Below are positions 31,992 through 44,469 of a stretch of DNA of 64,000 nt, in pieces. A model generated the notes under the pieces. The model was given only the letters and a program-made list of their open reading frames with translations, was not told the origin of the DNA and did not search any database. How positions within the stretch are numbered: position 1 is the first letter of the stretch; every line of letters begins with the position of its first letter. Both the position numbers and the translations under genes were made by a program. Source of the stretch: Erinaceus europaeus. Its lineage: Eukaryota > Chordata > Mammalia > Eulipotyphla > Erinaceidae. Where the stretch lies: the NCBI RefSeq assembly GCF_950295315.1, contig NC_080176.1, positions 37,158,189 through 37,222,188 on the forward strand, given 5' to 3'.

Positions 31992-34900
31992 ATGATGTTA
32001 AGATAACTTCAGTCTTTTATTTCAATAAATGTGAATGGCCTGAATTCACCTATTAAAAGGCACTGAGTAGGAAGATGGATCAGAAAACACAACCCAACAA
32101 TATGCTGTCTGATGCAAACCCACCCAACTCAACAAGACAAACACAGACTCAAAATGAAAGGATGGAAAACTATCATACAGTCCAATGACCCACAAAAAAG
32201 GACAGGAACAGCTATTTTCATACCTGACATGATAGACTTTAAAATAAATAAAATTTAAAAAGATAGGGATGGACATCACTTAATGCTCAGGGGAAGAGTC
32301 AATCAAGAGGATATAACAGTTATTAATATCTATGCACCCAATGAGAAGCCATGTAAATACATCAAACATCTACTGAAAGACCTACAGAAATATATTAACA
32401 GCAACACAGTCATAGTAGGGGACTTCAACACCCCACTCTCTCAACTCTATAGATTTTCCAGGCAGAAAATCAATAGACATGAGGGAGCTCAATGAGGAGA
32501 TAGAAAAACTAGAACTATTGGACATTTTCAGAGCCATTCACCCCACAACACTGGAATACATATTCTACTTGAGTCCATATTGGTCATTCTCAGGGATAGA
32601 CCATATGTTAGGCACAAAGACAGCATAAGCCAATTCAAGAGCATTGAAATCATCCCAAGCGTCTTCTCAGACCACAGTGGAATTAAACTAACACTTAACA
32701 ATCAACAAAAGATTAGCAATAGTCCCAAAATGTGTAAGCTCAACAGTACACTACTTAACAAGAGGAAGTAAAGGAAGAAATCAGAATGTTTGGAGAGTTC
32801 AATGAAAATGAAGACACAAGCTATCAAAATATTTGGGACACAGCTAAGGCAATACTGAGAGGGAAGTTCATAGCCATACAAGCCCACATTAGGAAACAAG
32901 AAAAAGCACAATTAAACAATCTGATTGTACATCTTAAAGCCCTAGAAGAAGAAGAACAAAGGAATGCTAACGCAACCATAAGGACAGAAATCACTAAAGT
33001 TAGGGCAGAAATAAATAACATTGAAAATAAGAAAACTATACAAAACATCAATGAAAGTAAATGTTGGTTCTATGAAGGAGTGAACAAAATCAACAAACCT
33101 TTAGCCAGATTCACAAAACAAAAAAGGGAGAAGACCCAAATAAATCTGATTGCAAATGAAAGAGGAGATATCACAACAGATGCCGCAGAAATTCAGCATA
33201 ACATTTGAGACTTCTATGAACAACTATATACCACCAAGCTAGAAAACCTGAAAGAAATGGATGAGTTCCTAGATACCTACATAGTTCCAAAATTAAATAA
33301 AGAGGAACTAGATAACATGAACAGGCCCATCATAGCTAATGAAATTGAAACAGTTATCAAAAGCATTCCCAAGAATAAAATTCCTGGACCAGATAGTATT
33401 GCCATGAATTCTACAAAACCTTCAAAGAAGAACTAATACCTGTACTTTAAAATGTCTTCCAGAAGATTGATGACACTGGAATACTCCCTGCCAGCTTCTA
33501 TGAAGCCAACATCACTCTGATATCAAAAGCAGACAGGAACACACCAAAAAAGAAAACTACAGACCAATATCTCTGATGAACATAGATGCTAAAATACTGA
33601 ACAAAATTCTAGCCAACCGAATACAGCAGTATATTAAAAAGATTGTTCTTCATGACCAAGTGGGGTTTATCCCAGGCATGCAAGGTTGGTTTAATATATG
33701 TAAATCAATCAACATGATAAACCACATCAACAAAAGCAAGACCAAAAACAACATGGTCATATCAATAGAGGCAGAGAAAGCCTTTGACAAAATACAACAT
33801 CCCTTTATGATCAAAACACTACAAAAATGGGAATAAATGGAAAATTCCTCAAGATAGTGGAGTGAGTCTATATATAGTAAACTTACAGCCAACATCATAC
33901 TTAATGGTGAAAAACTGGAAGCGTTTCCCCTCAGATCAGGTACTAGACAGGGCTGCCCACTATCACCATTACTATTCAGTGTAGTGTTGGAAGTTCTTGC
34001 TATAGCAATCAGGCAGGAGTAAGGAATTAAAGGGATATAGATTGGAAGAGAAGAAGTCAAACTCTCCCTATTTGCAGATGACACGATAGTATACACAGAA
34101 AAATCTACAAAATTAACATTCAAAAGTCAGTGGCATTCCTCTATGCAAACACTAAACTAGAAGAAATTGAAATCCAGAAATCAATTCCTTTTACTATAGC
34201 AATAAAAACAATAACATATCAAGGAATAAACCTAATCAAAGAAGTGTAAGATTTGTATACTGAAAATTATGAGACACTACTCAAGGAAATTGAAAAAGAC
34301 ACAAAGAAGTGGAGAGATATTCCATGTTCATGGGTTTGTAGAATTAACATCATCAAAATGAATATACTACCCAGAGCCACCTACAAACTTAATGCTATCC
34401 CCATCAAGATCCCAACCACATTTTTTAGGAGAATAGAACAAATGCTACAAATGTTTATCCGGAACCAGAAAAGCCCTAAAATTACCAAAAACAATTTTGA
34501 GAAAAAGAACAGAACTGGAGGCATCACACTCCCAGATCTCAAATTGTATTCTAAGGCCATTGCCATCAAAACTGCTTGGTACTGGATTATAAACAGACAC
34601 ATTGGCCAGTTGAATATAATTGAGAACCCAGAAGTAAGCCCCCACACCTATGGACATCTAATCTTTGATAAAAGTGCCCAGATTATTAAATGGGGAAATC
34701 AGAGTCTCTTCAACAAATGGTGCTGGAATAAATGGGTTGAAACATGCAGAAGAATGAAACTGAACCACTATCTTTCACCAAACACAAAAGCAAATTCCAA
34801 GTGGATCAAAGACTTGGATGTTAGACCACAAACTATCAGATCCTTAGAGGAAAATATTGGCAGAACTCTTTTCCACATAAAATTTGAAGATATCTTCAAT

Positions 34901-35736
34901 GAAATGAATCCAATTACAAAGCAGACTAAGGCAAGAATAAGCCTATGGGACAACATCAAATTAAGAAGCTTCTGCACAGCAAAAGAAACCATTACCCAAA
35001 CAAAGAGACCCCTCTCAGAATGGGAGAAGATCTTTACATGTCACACATCAGACAAGAGTTTAATAACCAAAACATATAAAGAGCTTCCAAACTCAACAAC
35101 AAGAAAACAAATCACCCCATCCAACAATGGAGAGAGGGCATGGACAGAATATTCACCACAGAAGAGATCCAAAAGGTCGAGAAACACATGAAAAAATGCT
35201 CCAAGTCTTTGATTGTCAGAGAAATGTAAATAAAGACAACAGTGAAATAACCACTTCACTCCTGTGAGTATGTCTTACATCAGAAACGGTAACAGCAGCA
35301 AATGCTGGAGAGGCTGTGGGGTCAAAGGAACCCTCCTACACTGCTGGGAATGTCAATTGGTCCAACCTCTGTGGAGAACAACCTGGAGAACTCTCAAAGG
35401 CTAGAAATGGACCTACCCTATGATCCTGCAATTTCTCTCCTGGGGATATATCCTAAGGAACCCAACACACCCATCCAAAAAGATCTGTGTACATATATGT
35501 TCTTGGCAGCACAATTTGTAATAGCCAAAACCTGGAAGCGACCCAGGTGTCCAACAACAGATGAGTGGCTGAACAAGTTGTGGTTTATATACACAATGGA
35601 ATACTACTCAGCTATTAAAAACAGTGACTTCATCGTTTTCAGCCCATCTTTGATGGACCTTGAAAAACTGTTAAGTGAAATAAGTCAGAAACAGGAGGAT
35701 GAATATGGGATGATCTCACTCTCAGGCAGAAGTTAA
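31992..35736 (+). pseudogene. L1 ORF2 pseudogene (EN-RT)
   Basis: Endonuclease pieces at 32283-32771 (NIYAPNEKPCKY, VGDFNTPLSQL, FSDHSGIKLTL), then an RT leader at 32786-33208, RT motifs at 33576-33836 ([21 protein letters not shown]), LFADDTIVY at about 34070 (catalytic FADD retained), and a C-terminal domain as a 312-codon open frame at 34253-35191 plus 35302-35736, ending SLSGRS. A ~100-bp deletion follows the FADD motif. Multiple frameshifts are present. Confidence 0.92.
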
Positions 35737-35974
35737 ACACAAGATCAGAAGAGAAAACACAAGTAGAACCTGAACTGGAATTGGCATATTGCACCAAAGT
35801 AAAAGACTCTGGGGTGGGTGGATGGGGAGAATACAGATCCAAGAATGTTGACAGAGGACCTAGGGTGGTGTATTGTTATATGGAAAACTGGGGCATGTTA
35901 TGCATGTACAAACTATTGTAATTACTGTTGAATGTAAAACATTAATTCCCCAATAAAGAAATAAAGAAAAAAAA

Positions 35975-36205
35975 AGGAGAAAACACAAGTAGAACTGGAA
36001 TTGGCGTATTGCAACAAAGGAAAAAGATTCTGGGGTGGGGGTAGGGGAGGATACAGGTCCAAAAATTATGACAGAGGACCTAGTGGGGGTTTTATTGTTA
36101 TATGGAAAACTGGAAAATGTTATGCATATACAAAATACTGTGCTTACTGTCGAATATAAAACATTAATTCTCCAATAAATAAAATAAAATAAAAATAAAA
36201 CAATA
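35975..36205 (+). mobile_element. Second L1-A 3' end in tandem
   Basis: Immediately after the first A-rich tail, the last ~220 bp of the 3' UTR recur (gagaaaacacaagtagaact ... aaaacattaattctccaata) with their own A-rich tail. Confidence 0.9.
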
Positions 36206-36275
36206 AACCTTTCTGGTTGTGAGATAAGAAAAGAAGTTTTGTCAAGATTTATGGTCCACACACAAGTTTAGTTTT

Positions 36276-36525
36276 AGAGAACTGGCAGATAGTTAATTTG
36301 GCAGAGTGCACATGTCACCGCGCTCAAGGACTTGAGTTCAAGCCCTGGTCCACCACATGGGATAGTCTGCAGAGTGAAATGTCATGAATGGTGGGTCAGT
36401 ACTGTATTGTCTCTTCTGCTCTCTCTCTGTCTCTCACCATCTATCTAGAGGAAAGAATAAAATACCCACCAGGAGTGGTGGAGTCATGCAGCCTCCAAGT
36501 CCCAGTGATAGTCCAGATGTCCAAG
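36276..36525 (+). mobile_element. SINE, diverged long form
   Basis: ggcagatagttaatttggca, gagttcaagccctggtccac, a CT-rich body, then aataaaatacccaccaggag and the 'ggtggagtcatgcagcctcc...cccagtgata' 3' extension. Confidence 0.7.
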
Positions 36526-36579
36526 AATTGAAATTTAGGATCTTCACTGAATTTTTTTTTCTTAGAAATAGCTTAGTTT

Positions 36580-37440
36580 ATTCTTTTCCTTTTTTACTGA
36601 TTTAATAATGATCTTCAAATCTGTTGGATAAGAGGGGTAAAATTCCACACAATTCAGACCACCAGAACTCCTCATCTGATTTTCTTCCTTGGAAGTTTTT
36701 CTACTCTTTATCCCTCTTTATCATTATGGGGTGCAAAAGGTGGAAGGTTTGACTTCTGTAATTGTTTCTCCACTGGACATGGGCTTTAACAGGTTGACCC
36801 ATATTTCTATCTTGTTTCTATCTTTCCCTAGTGGGGCAGGGCTCTTGAAAAGTGAGGTTTCTGGACACAATGGTGAGGTCATCTGCCTAGGGAAGTCAGG
36901 TTGGTTTCATGGTAGCATCTGGAACCTGGTGCCTGAAAAGCTTTAAAATATAAAGCAGGACAAATTGTTTAATAATCAGGAAGCTAAAGGTAAGAATAGA
37001 ACAGATGAGATTTGGGGTCTCCATTTTGGAAAAAGCTAGGAAGCCTATTTTAGGTATATTCTAAGGGGCCCATGACTTCACTAATTTTTGCATGAGTCTG
37101 ACAGCTAACATGCAGGTGGGCTAAAGGTATTTTCTGGGGAGATGGTGTCAGAGTTGGAAATAGGACTAGAAAGCTGAATCAGGGAAGAGAGTAGCTCCCA
37201 AATATGGAAAAAGTATATAGATACCCTTAACTGTAAACCCCATCGATTTAATCTGGGGCCCATATTCAGCACAGGAGCCTGTGTAACCTCTTTATCCCTG
37301 TAGGTCTGAGCTAACATTCCCTGCTCATAGCTAAGGACGTTCTAGGTTGCACTCATTTCAGGACCAGTCTTCCTGGAGTGGCAGAGCATGTTGACCCAGC
37401 CTGCCTTCAGAGAGTGGGGCAGCTCTACTGGATACTCTGG
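36580..37440 (-). mobile_element. L1-B long-3'UTR fragment
   Basis: About 860 bp matching 24569-25426 along most of its length (gtgcaaaaggtggaaggttt, gggcagggctcttgaaaagt, aatctggggcccatattcag, ctaaggacgttctaggttgc). No clear TSD found. Confidence 0.85.
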
Positions 37441-38110
37441 AATACTTCATTTTAAAGGTCTTCTTTCTGGCTCTTCTGTGTCCCGACCTGGAGGAGGGCG
37501 GGCATGCAGACTGGGAGGCTGATGCTGGCCACTGCAGTTTGCACCATGTGGCTTAACCAGGTGTGCCACCGCTCTACTCTGGGGTGTTCGGATGAATAAC
37601 GATCTGTATTGCTTTGCCACCAAAAAAAAAAAAAAAAAGGTCTTCTGTCTGCTTTGATGCATGTCAGTAATAAGGATGCTATCAGTTGTACTAGTTGAGA
37701 TAATTAGCAGTTCATCCCCCCAAATCTTGGTTACTTAAGTCATTGAGAGTGTATTTCTTACGTACAAAACTGTCTAATAGGTATCTGCAGTGTATATGGG
37801 AGAATTCTGTCTTCTTGCATCTTGTGAATTCTCTTTTAGCATCTTGGAGCCCATTGCCTCCAGGCAGCAAATGAGATAGAACAAGAAGGATCACACAAGA
37901 GGTATTTACAGATCCCTTTACATTTTTTTCACAGACTCCAGATCACTCAAAAGATCCCATTTAGTTATAAGTGTGTATGTGGGGTGGGGTATATTCTCTC
38001 TCAGGCAGGCAGCACTTCTCAGAACAGCTCTACATTAGGAAAGGGGAGGCAGGAAGCCATTCCTATCACACTGTGTGGATAGTTCTGAAGAATCTTAGGC
38101 ATTCTTTTCT
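37441..38110. other. Intergenic sequence with a SINE head remnant
   Basis: Unique DNA apart from a short minus-strand SINE head remnant (ggcttaaccaggtgtgccac) at about 37548-37582 and a poly-A run at about 37621-37638. No exon recognised. Confidence 0.45.
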
Positions 38111-38129
38111 CTAATTCTTCATATTATTT

Positions 38130-38540
38130 TTTATTTTGTTTATTTATTTTCCCTTTTGTTGCCCTTGTTATTTAACATTGTTTTGGTTATTGATGTCGCC
38201 GCTGTTGGCTAGGACAGAGAGAAATGGAGAGAGGAGGGGAGGACAGAGAGGGGGAGAGAAAGACAGACACCTGCAGACCTGCTTCACTGCTTGTGAAGTG
38301 ACTCTTCCTGCAGGTGGGGAGCCAGGGGCTCTAACTGTGATCCTTATGCAGGTCCTTGCGCTTTGTGCCTCCTGCTGCGCTTAACCTGCCGAGCCAAGGA
38401 CCTACTCTTTTTTTTTTTTTTTTTTAACAAGAGCACTGATCAGCTCTGGTTTATGGTGGTGCAGGAGATTGAACCTAGGACTTGGAAGCCTCAGGCATGA
38501 CAGTCTATTTGCATAATCATTATGCTATCTACCCTTGCCC
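38130..38540 (-). mobile_element. Composite SINE (type 2 + type 3) within one TSD
   Basis: A perfect 19-bp direct repeat, ctaattcttcatattattt, at 38111-38129 and 38541-38559 encloses two minus-oriented SINEs. Type 2 is at about 38130-38400 and type 3 at about 38405-38540, joined by a T-run (A-tail of the type 3 unit). Either the type 2 SINE landed in the A-tail of the type 3, or both moved as one transcript. Confidence 0.85.
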
Positions 38541-38689
38541 CTAATTCTTCATATTATTTACACACCATCGACTCCACCCTTCTCCCACCTCCTCAGGGAC
38601 AAACCTGTAGTTTACTCATGTTTTCCATCCAGCTTTTTATTTATTTATTTTTATTATTTACTATTTTTATTTTAATAATTTTTATTATT

Positions 38690-38921
38690 TATTCATTCAT
38701 TCCCTTTTGTTGCCCTTGTTGTTTTATTGTTTATGTAGTTGTTGTTGTTGTCATCGCTGTTGGATAGGACAGAAAGAAATGGAGAGAGGAGGGAAGACAG
38801 AGAGGGGGAGAGAAAAAGAGACTCCCCTGCAGGTGGGGAGCGCTCCAACTGGGATCCTTACACCAGTCCTTGTGCTTTGTGCCACCTGTGCTTAACCAGC
38901 TGCGCTACCACCCGACTCCCT
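38690..38921 (-). mobile_element. tRNA-related SINE (type 2), internally deleted
   Basis: The body and head match type 2 (cccttttgttgcccttgttg, ggataggacagaaagaaatg, taccacccgactccc). The ~30-bp block 'cctgcagacctgcttcac..gcg' between body and cacctgc block is missing. Confidence 0.85.
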
Positions 38922-39820
38922 ATTTACTTTTTTTTTTTAAATAGATCTGGCTGTATCACCAGGCACTCTCAAATTTCTCTTTGGAATTTATTTCTATGGA
39001 AAACACACATTTATATAAATAAACATCATTAGGTACTCTACATTTAGAGTGAAAATGTTCAGAAATGAGCAAAATGGGCCAACATTGCCTTCTGAAGAAC
39101 TAAGTGCTGAATCAATCCCATTTGTTCTGTGAAATTCTCAATGTTAAGAGCATAATTAGAGGATCATGTGATGAGAGACTTCAGTGTTTATAGTCTTCAC
39201 CCTTGTCTAATAGTCCTAAGGTTCAAGTGAAATTAGTTCAGTCTGAAATTTGACAAATATTTACCAATCTGCTGCACTGTACAAGGCAATTTTGTACAAA
39301 TCCTAAAGAATGTCTCTATTCTCAAATAATCTGCAGTCTTTATTGTTAAATCCTTTTGGGGGCCTATTTTGAACAATCTAAAGAAAATGTATGTTTCTGA
39401 ACTGATGCATTTTGAATTTGGAGATAAAGTGCTATGTGGCTGCATACTAGTTGGTGTCATATTTTAACCCTACCAGTTGTGCAGCCTCTTGAGGTCTATA
39501 AAACAGGATAAATATTCTTAAATTCAGCACGATCATAAAGAGAAAAGTGCAAAAACAAAGTAAGAGAATATTTTAGAAGCTGCTTTTAAATCTTAACTGA
39601 ATATTTTTGCCAGATAAATTACTAACCTTTGTGTCAGAACAGAGGTTCTATTTCTTACATCCCCACTAGGCTTGAGTATGACCATCTCATTACTCACAAA
39701 CTGATTTCTACTCAGGCATAAAATGGAAGTAATGACTTCCAGTCACTTACTTTCAGGATAGCCCTGGGCTTATAGGAAAAAAAAAAACTTCATTGTAAAG
39801 AAAGCTACTGTTACATAGGT
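38922..39820. other. Intergenic sequence, no gene seen
   Basis: Unique AT-rich DNA, nothing recognised. Confidence 0.45.
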
Positions 39821-39834
39821 GTAAGCTTTCTTCT

Positions 39835-40125
39835 TTTTTTTTTTTTTTTTACTTATTTTATTTATTTATTCCCTTTTGTTGCCCTTGTTGTTTTATTGTT
39901 GTAGTTATTATTGTTGTTGTCGTTGTTGGATAGGACAGAGAGAAATGGAGAGAGGAGGGGAAGACAGAGAGGAGGAGAGAAAGATAGACACCTGCAGACC
40001 TGCTTCACTGCCTGTGAAGTGACTCCCCTGCAGGTGGGGAGCCGGGGTTGGAACCGGGATCCTTATGCCGGTCCTTGTGCTTTGCGCCACCTGCGCTTAA
40101 CCTGCTGCGCTACAGCCCGACTCTC
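39835..40125 (-). mobile_element. tRNA-related SINE (type 2), full length
   Basis: A perfect 14-bp TSD, gtaagctttcttct (39821-39834 and 40126-40139), with a complete minus-strand copy between. It resembles the 9018-9300 copy closely, suggesting a young subfamily. Confidence 0.95.
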
Positions 40126-40139
40126 GTAAGCTTTCTTCT

Positions 40140-40739
40140 ATCTTAGCTTGGTTGCATGTAGTAACACACACACACACACCTGGGGTGGAAAAATCTGTCT
40201 TCATAACAAATGTATTAAATGACCTGCTCTGTCCAACTGCGTGTTTCACATAAATGCCAAGTTGGAGTGTGTGAAGCAAGCACTGGAGAGGAATTTCATG
40301 CAATAGGAATGTGAATTCTTCATAGGGTCGTTGGCAGGACTACCAGGGAGTGCCCTCATGGGAGGCACTAGTGTCAAGGCTCCAACCAGGGCTGGAATGT
40401 GCCTACAGTAAACAGAAATACTGAATCCTCAGAATTCTGTCCTGCTTGGTTTGGTCTCAAGAGTTATGAGCTCAGATGCTCAACCAGGTACAGCTCACAT
40501 GTCAAGGGAGCATCATGGTTTTGCAATGAGCCCTTGGAGGTAGAGTTCTGATGGAGGGTGGTCTACATCTGGAGGAAGAGAGGATGAGGAATGCTCTGAT
40601 GCCAGAAGGAACAAAGCTGGGCTCTGATTGAAAAGAAAGTTGAACAAGGAATAAACATGGGTAAAAGTTGAACAGAAGAGAAAAACAAGTGAGAAAAAAG
40701 ACAGAAATAAACAGAAATAAACACTGCAAGTAGCAAGCA
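40140..40739. other. Intergenic sequence, no gene seen
   Basis: Unique DNA with a short (CA)n run at 40161-40178. No gene recognised. Confidence 0.4.
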
Positions 40740-41049
40740 ACTGCCAGCTGCCACTTGGCAGGGGCTTTCTGAGAATCTAGGGGGGCTTTCCGCGTACCTA
40801 GCAGCTTAAGGGTTGAGCATGTGGGGAGACTTAGAGAAAATTAAAAATACCTAGCAACTACAGCTTCTGCAAAGTTGCTTCAGCTTTGCTGAAAGGGTAT
40901 ATAATGAATCCAGACTTGGACTCAGGGCCAGAAGCTTGCAGAATGATCTGAGCTTTTCAGTCTGTGTGCAGTAGCCTCCTTTCTGCTTCACCCAGGCCTG
41001 GTCCTAGTCTCCTCGATATTCCAGTGGGATTCCAGTTGTTTCCCTAACA
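40740..41049 (+). mobile_element. Possible LTR
   Basis: LTR-like layout: gctgccacttggcaggggct, a TATA-like gggtatataatgaatcc near 40900, then a CT-rich U5-like stretch (gcagtagcctcctttctgct) ending tttccctaaca. The left boundary and a TSD are not resolved. Confidence 0.4.
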
Positions 41050-41223
41050 GGATCATTTCATGGGAATGATTTAGGCAAATTTCTTAACCTTGACTCCTTA
41101 TCTATAGATACAACTGATAGTGCTGAATTGATCTTTTCCATGGTCTAAGGGTCTAGGAACACAGTTCAATTTGCAGAAATGGTTAAAAGAAACCATCTTT
41201 TTATTTAAAGTCTGACAGTGACT

Positions 41224-41382
41224 GGGGAGGTGACTCAGTAAATGAAGGACTTGCATTTGAAGGGTCCTGAGTTGTGAGTTTGATAACCAGCATGTTTTAT
41301 GCTAGGGTGATATTCTGATTCTCTCCTAATAAACAGATACAGGAATAAAAAAACAAGTAAACAAATAAATAAAATAGAGTCT
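41224..41382 (+). mobile_element. SINE (type 3)
   Basis: gggaggtgactcagtaaatg, box-B-like gagtttgataaccagc, and an AAACAAGTAAACAAATAAATAAAAT tail. Confidence 0.65.
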
Positions 41383-41686
41383 GTCAAAATAGACTAATGG
41401 AAACACACTTCTAGGGCTGATAGATATAAACTCGGTGTAGACAAACTATTTCAAAAACTATTTTTCTAAACAAAAGCCTGTGTTAGCAGCTATATAGATC
41501 AATAACAAGAAGAAATTTTTACTCAGAAATACAGTTAGTAAACCCTTTCAAAGCAGGACATTGGGAAAAGAGTTATAAATATATGTATTTTAATTTCTAA
41601 GATTTCAATGAAAAGATGTTCCTTATTTTAGGTTTGTAGTGAAGCTAACTAGTGGATGGCATAAATATGTGCATTGTGTAGATCCT

Positions 41687-42023
41687 CTTTTTTTTTTTTT
41701 TGCCTCCAGGATTATTGCTAGGGCTCAGTGCCTGCACCTCAAATTCACTGCTCCTGGAGACCATTTTTTCCCTGTTTGTTGTCCTTGTTGCTTTATCATT
41801 GTTGTGGTTATTATTGTTATTCTTATTGCTGTTGTTGTCATTGGATAGGACAGAGAGAAATGGAGAGAGAAGGGAAAGAAAAAGATAGATACTTGCAGAC
41901 CTGCTTCACTGCCTGTAAAGCGACCCCCCTGCAAGTTGGGAGTTGGGCTCGAACCAGGATCTTTATGCTGGTCCTTGTGCTTTGTGCCATGTGCACTTAA
42001 CTCGTTGTGCCAAGGCCTGGCCC
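41687..42023 (-). mobile_element. Long-form SINE
   Basis: T-run, the 3' extension (gcctccaggattattgctag, cactgctcctggagacc), GTT/ATT-rich tail complement, GA body, and head ending tgtgccaaggcctggcccc. This shows that the extension belongs to a full-length family. Confidence 0.88.
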
Positions 42024-42686
42024 CCATCCCTCTAAAGGTTTTAATGTTGGGTGTCAGAGCTTACCTGAAGATGGTGTCACAGAAGCAGAAATGTCTGTCT
42101 TCTTCTCTTTTTGTATTCTTTCCATTACTACCAGCACTCTATACACTGTTATTGACCTTAGGTTACATCACTGTTTTCTAAACAAAGTGATGATGTAAGA
42201 ATCAAACTGTAATTAGCTCCTCAATTAAACCGAGTCAATAATAAGCGGTAGATCAACCATACAGGTTAGAGAAGGGTAGTGATAGTAAGCAGAATATAAA
42301 GGAGCTCTGATTCTAGTTCCTGTTGTCAGGAGGACTTGGAGGACAGACAGAAAAAGCTGAGGTTTTGAAGAGGGTCTAGAGAAGAAAGGAGGAGAAAACC
42401 TCTAGTTTGATTTTAAAAAGCATCAGCAGAAAAGTCTGATGTAAGTCTAGCTATGCTGCCTTTATTATTAAAAAAAAAAAAGATGAAGAATAAGAAAAAG
42501 ACCATCAGCAGCAAGTCTAAGGCTGACCAACTACTGTACTAAAGGGACATTTTGCAGTTTATTATTTGAGAGACAGTATGTCTTCCACTCTTGCATGCCT
42601 AGGTATTTGACTCTAGAGAAATTCTTTTCAAGTGTAGTATGGCAAGTTGCATTTTTTACTTTTAGATCTGAAGGCAACAGCTAAAC
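42024..42686. other. Intergenic sequence, no gene seen
   Basis: Unique DNA. No exon or repeat identified. Confidence 0.4.
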
Positions 42687-42697
42687 ATGAGTCACTT

Positions 42698-43176
42698 CTA
42701 TTTATTTATTTATAATATATTTATAAAATAAAAATATCAACAAGACCATAGGATAAGAGGGGTACAATTCCACACAATTCCTACCACCAGAACTTCGTAT
42801 CCCCTCCTCTCCCTTGATAGTTTTCCTATTTTTTATCCCTCTGCGAGTATGGACCCAGGATCATTGTGGGATGCAGAATGTGGAAGGTCTGGCTTCTGTA
42901 ATTGTTTCCCCACTGAACATGGGTGTTGGCAGGTGGATCCATACCCCCAGCCCATCTCTCTTTTTCCTTAGTGGGGCAGGGCTCTGGGGAGGTGGGGCTC
43001 CAGGACACATTGGTGGGATTGTCTGCCCAGGGAAGTCAGGTTGGCATCATGGTAGCATCTGCAACTTGATGTCAGAGTCCTGGAACTGAAGGGTTGACAT
43101 CACAGGCCTGCCGTCTGTGGACACAATCTGAAGTGAAACACATTGAGGTGGTACTGGCAGTACAACATGGAAAATA
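42698..43176 (-). mobile_element. 5'-truncated L1-B (3' UTR) with TSD
   Basis: Flanked by an 11-bp direct repeat, atgagtcactt (42687-42697 and 43177-43187). Compared with 16917-17640, an internal stretch is missing between 'gcaacttgatg' and 'cctggaactgaagggttgac'. Confidence 0.88.
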
Positions 43177-43187
43177 ATGAGTCACTT

Positions 43188-43550
43188 TTGAAGTGTTTGA
43201 GCCTTTCCAAATCCCATGTTTTCTTGTATTGGTTTGCGTTTATGTGGATGTCTGCTGCACCCAAGCCTCTGGGGCTGAGTGCTCAGGACAATTCTGCAGA
43301 CTTCACATTTAAGAGATGACTTTTTCTTCTGGCTTCCCAGAATTCGTCTAGAAGAATGAAGTGGGAATCAGAAAAACCTGGGTTTTGTTTATTATCCACT
43401 TTTTAAAAAAACATTGTAATTTAAATTCTTGTTAATATTGTTATTATTGCCTAATAGTCAGTTAAAAGATTGTAAGAATACAGGGTATAGTATATAGTTC
43501 CACACCACACCCAGCACCATTTATGTGTCCTCACCTTCTCACCTCCCAAT
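43188..43550. other. Intergenic sequence, no gene seen
   Basis: Unique DNA between an L1 fragment and a solo LTR. Nothing recognised. Confidence 0.4.
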
Positions 43551-43556
43551 GCTAAC

Positions 43557-43945
43557 TGCTGGGAAATTGTGCAGATGCAGTCCCCTCAGGCTATTGAGTT
43601 GGGACATTCTCGGAGCACCTGTTCCGCCATGTTGTGCCCTCAGGGCATTGTCTATTTCCCGCCATAGCTGAAGTGCTATGTTTACTCCTCCCCCTTCCCA
43701 TTCTCGCAAGAGCTACTCCCATAAAAGCCCTTCTTCTTCCGCACCTCGTTCTCTTTCTCTTGCCGGCTTCTTCACTTCGGTGTTTAGACGCAGGAAAGGT
43801 TGCTGCATGAGGTGGCCATTTTGCTACCTCCACGCAGCCCAACCTGCTTCTCTCTCACCCAACTCTGAGGTGCCAGCACAAATAAAGATTTGTGTTCCCT
43901 CTTCGCTCCAGATCTCCTCTCTCTTCTCTGCGGCATAGCAGGACA
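43557..43945 (+). mobile_element. Solo LTR, class II-like
   Basis: 389 bp starting tgctgggaaattgtg and ending catagcaggaca, flanked by a perfect 6-bp TSD, gctaac (43551-43556 and 43946-43951). TATA-like cataaaag is at 43720-43727 and AATAAA at 43881-43886, about 155 bp apart, placing U3/R/U5 on the + strand. It is a different family from the other LTRs here. Confidence 0.9.
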
Positions 43946-44001
43946 GCTAACCACCATAGTTCTCAGTCTTAGAAACAGTTTGTTTCCTCCTCCTTCTCTT
44001 T

Positions 44002-44433
44002 TTTTTTTTTTTTTAATTTTTTATTTAAGAAAGGATTAGTGAACAAAAGCATAAGGTAGGAGGGGTACAACTCCACACAATTCCCACCACCCAATCCCCA
44101 TAACCCACCCCCTCCCCTGATAGCATTCCCATTCTCTATCCCTCTGGGAGCATGGACCCAGGGTCGTTGAGGGTTGCAGAAGGTAGAAGGTCTGGCTTCT
44201 GTAATTGCTTCCCCGCTGAACATGGGCGTTGACTGGTCGGTCCATACTCCCAGTCTGCCTCTCTCTTTCCCTAGTAGGGTGTGTCTCTGGGGAAGCTGAG
44301 CTCCAGGACACATTGGTGGGGTCTTCAATCCAGGGAAGCCTAGCCAGCATCCTGGTGGCATCTGGAACCTGGTGATTGAAAAGAGAGTTAACATATGAAG
44401 CCAAACAATTTGTTGAGCAATCATGGATCCCAG
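44002..44433 (-). mobile_element. 5'-truncated L1-B (3' UTR) with TSD
   Basis: Flanked by a 16-bp repeat, cctcctccttctcttt (43986-44001 and 44434-44449). Very similar to 16915-17320, so a relatively young insertion. Confidence 0.92.
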
Positions 44434-44469
44434 CCTCCTCCTTCTCTTTCCCACTCCTCCCCCTTCTCC

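Larger units (their letters stand above)
30680..35972 (+). mobile_element. L1-A element, near full length but defective
   Basis: Partial 5' UTR (30680-31027), ORF1 (31028-31935), a ~55-bp spacer, ORF2 (31992-35736), a ~230-bp 3' UTR and an A-rich tail. The 3' UTR ends aaaacattaattccccaataaag, containing AATAAA. It is about 5.3 kb long. I found no TSD. Stops and frameshifts make it inactive. Confidence 0.9.

Noticed and set aside
34253..35191. 312-codon open frame as a functional gene
   Set aside because: It is the C-terminal part of a decayed L1 ORF2; neighbouring pieces are out of frame.
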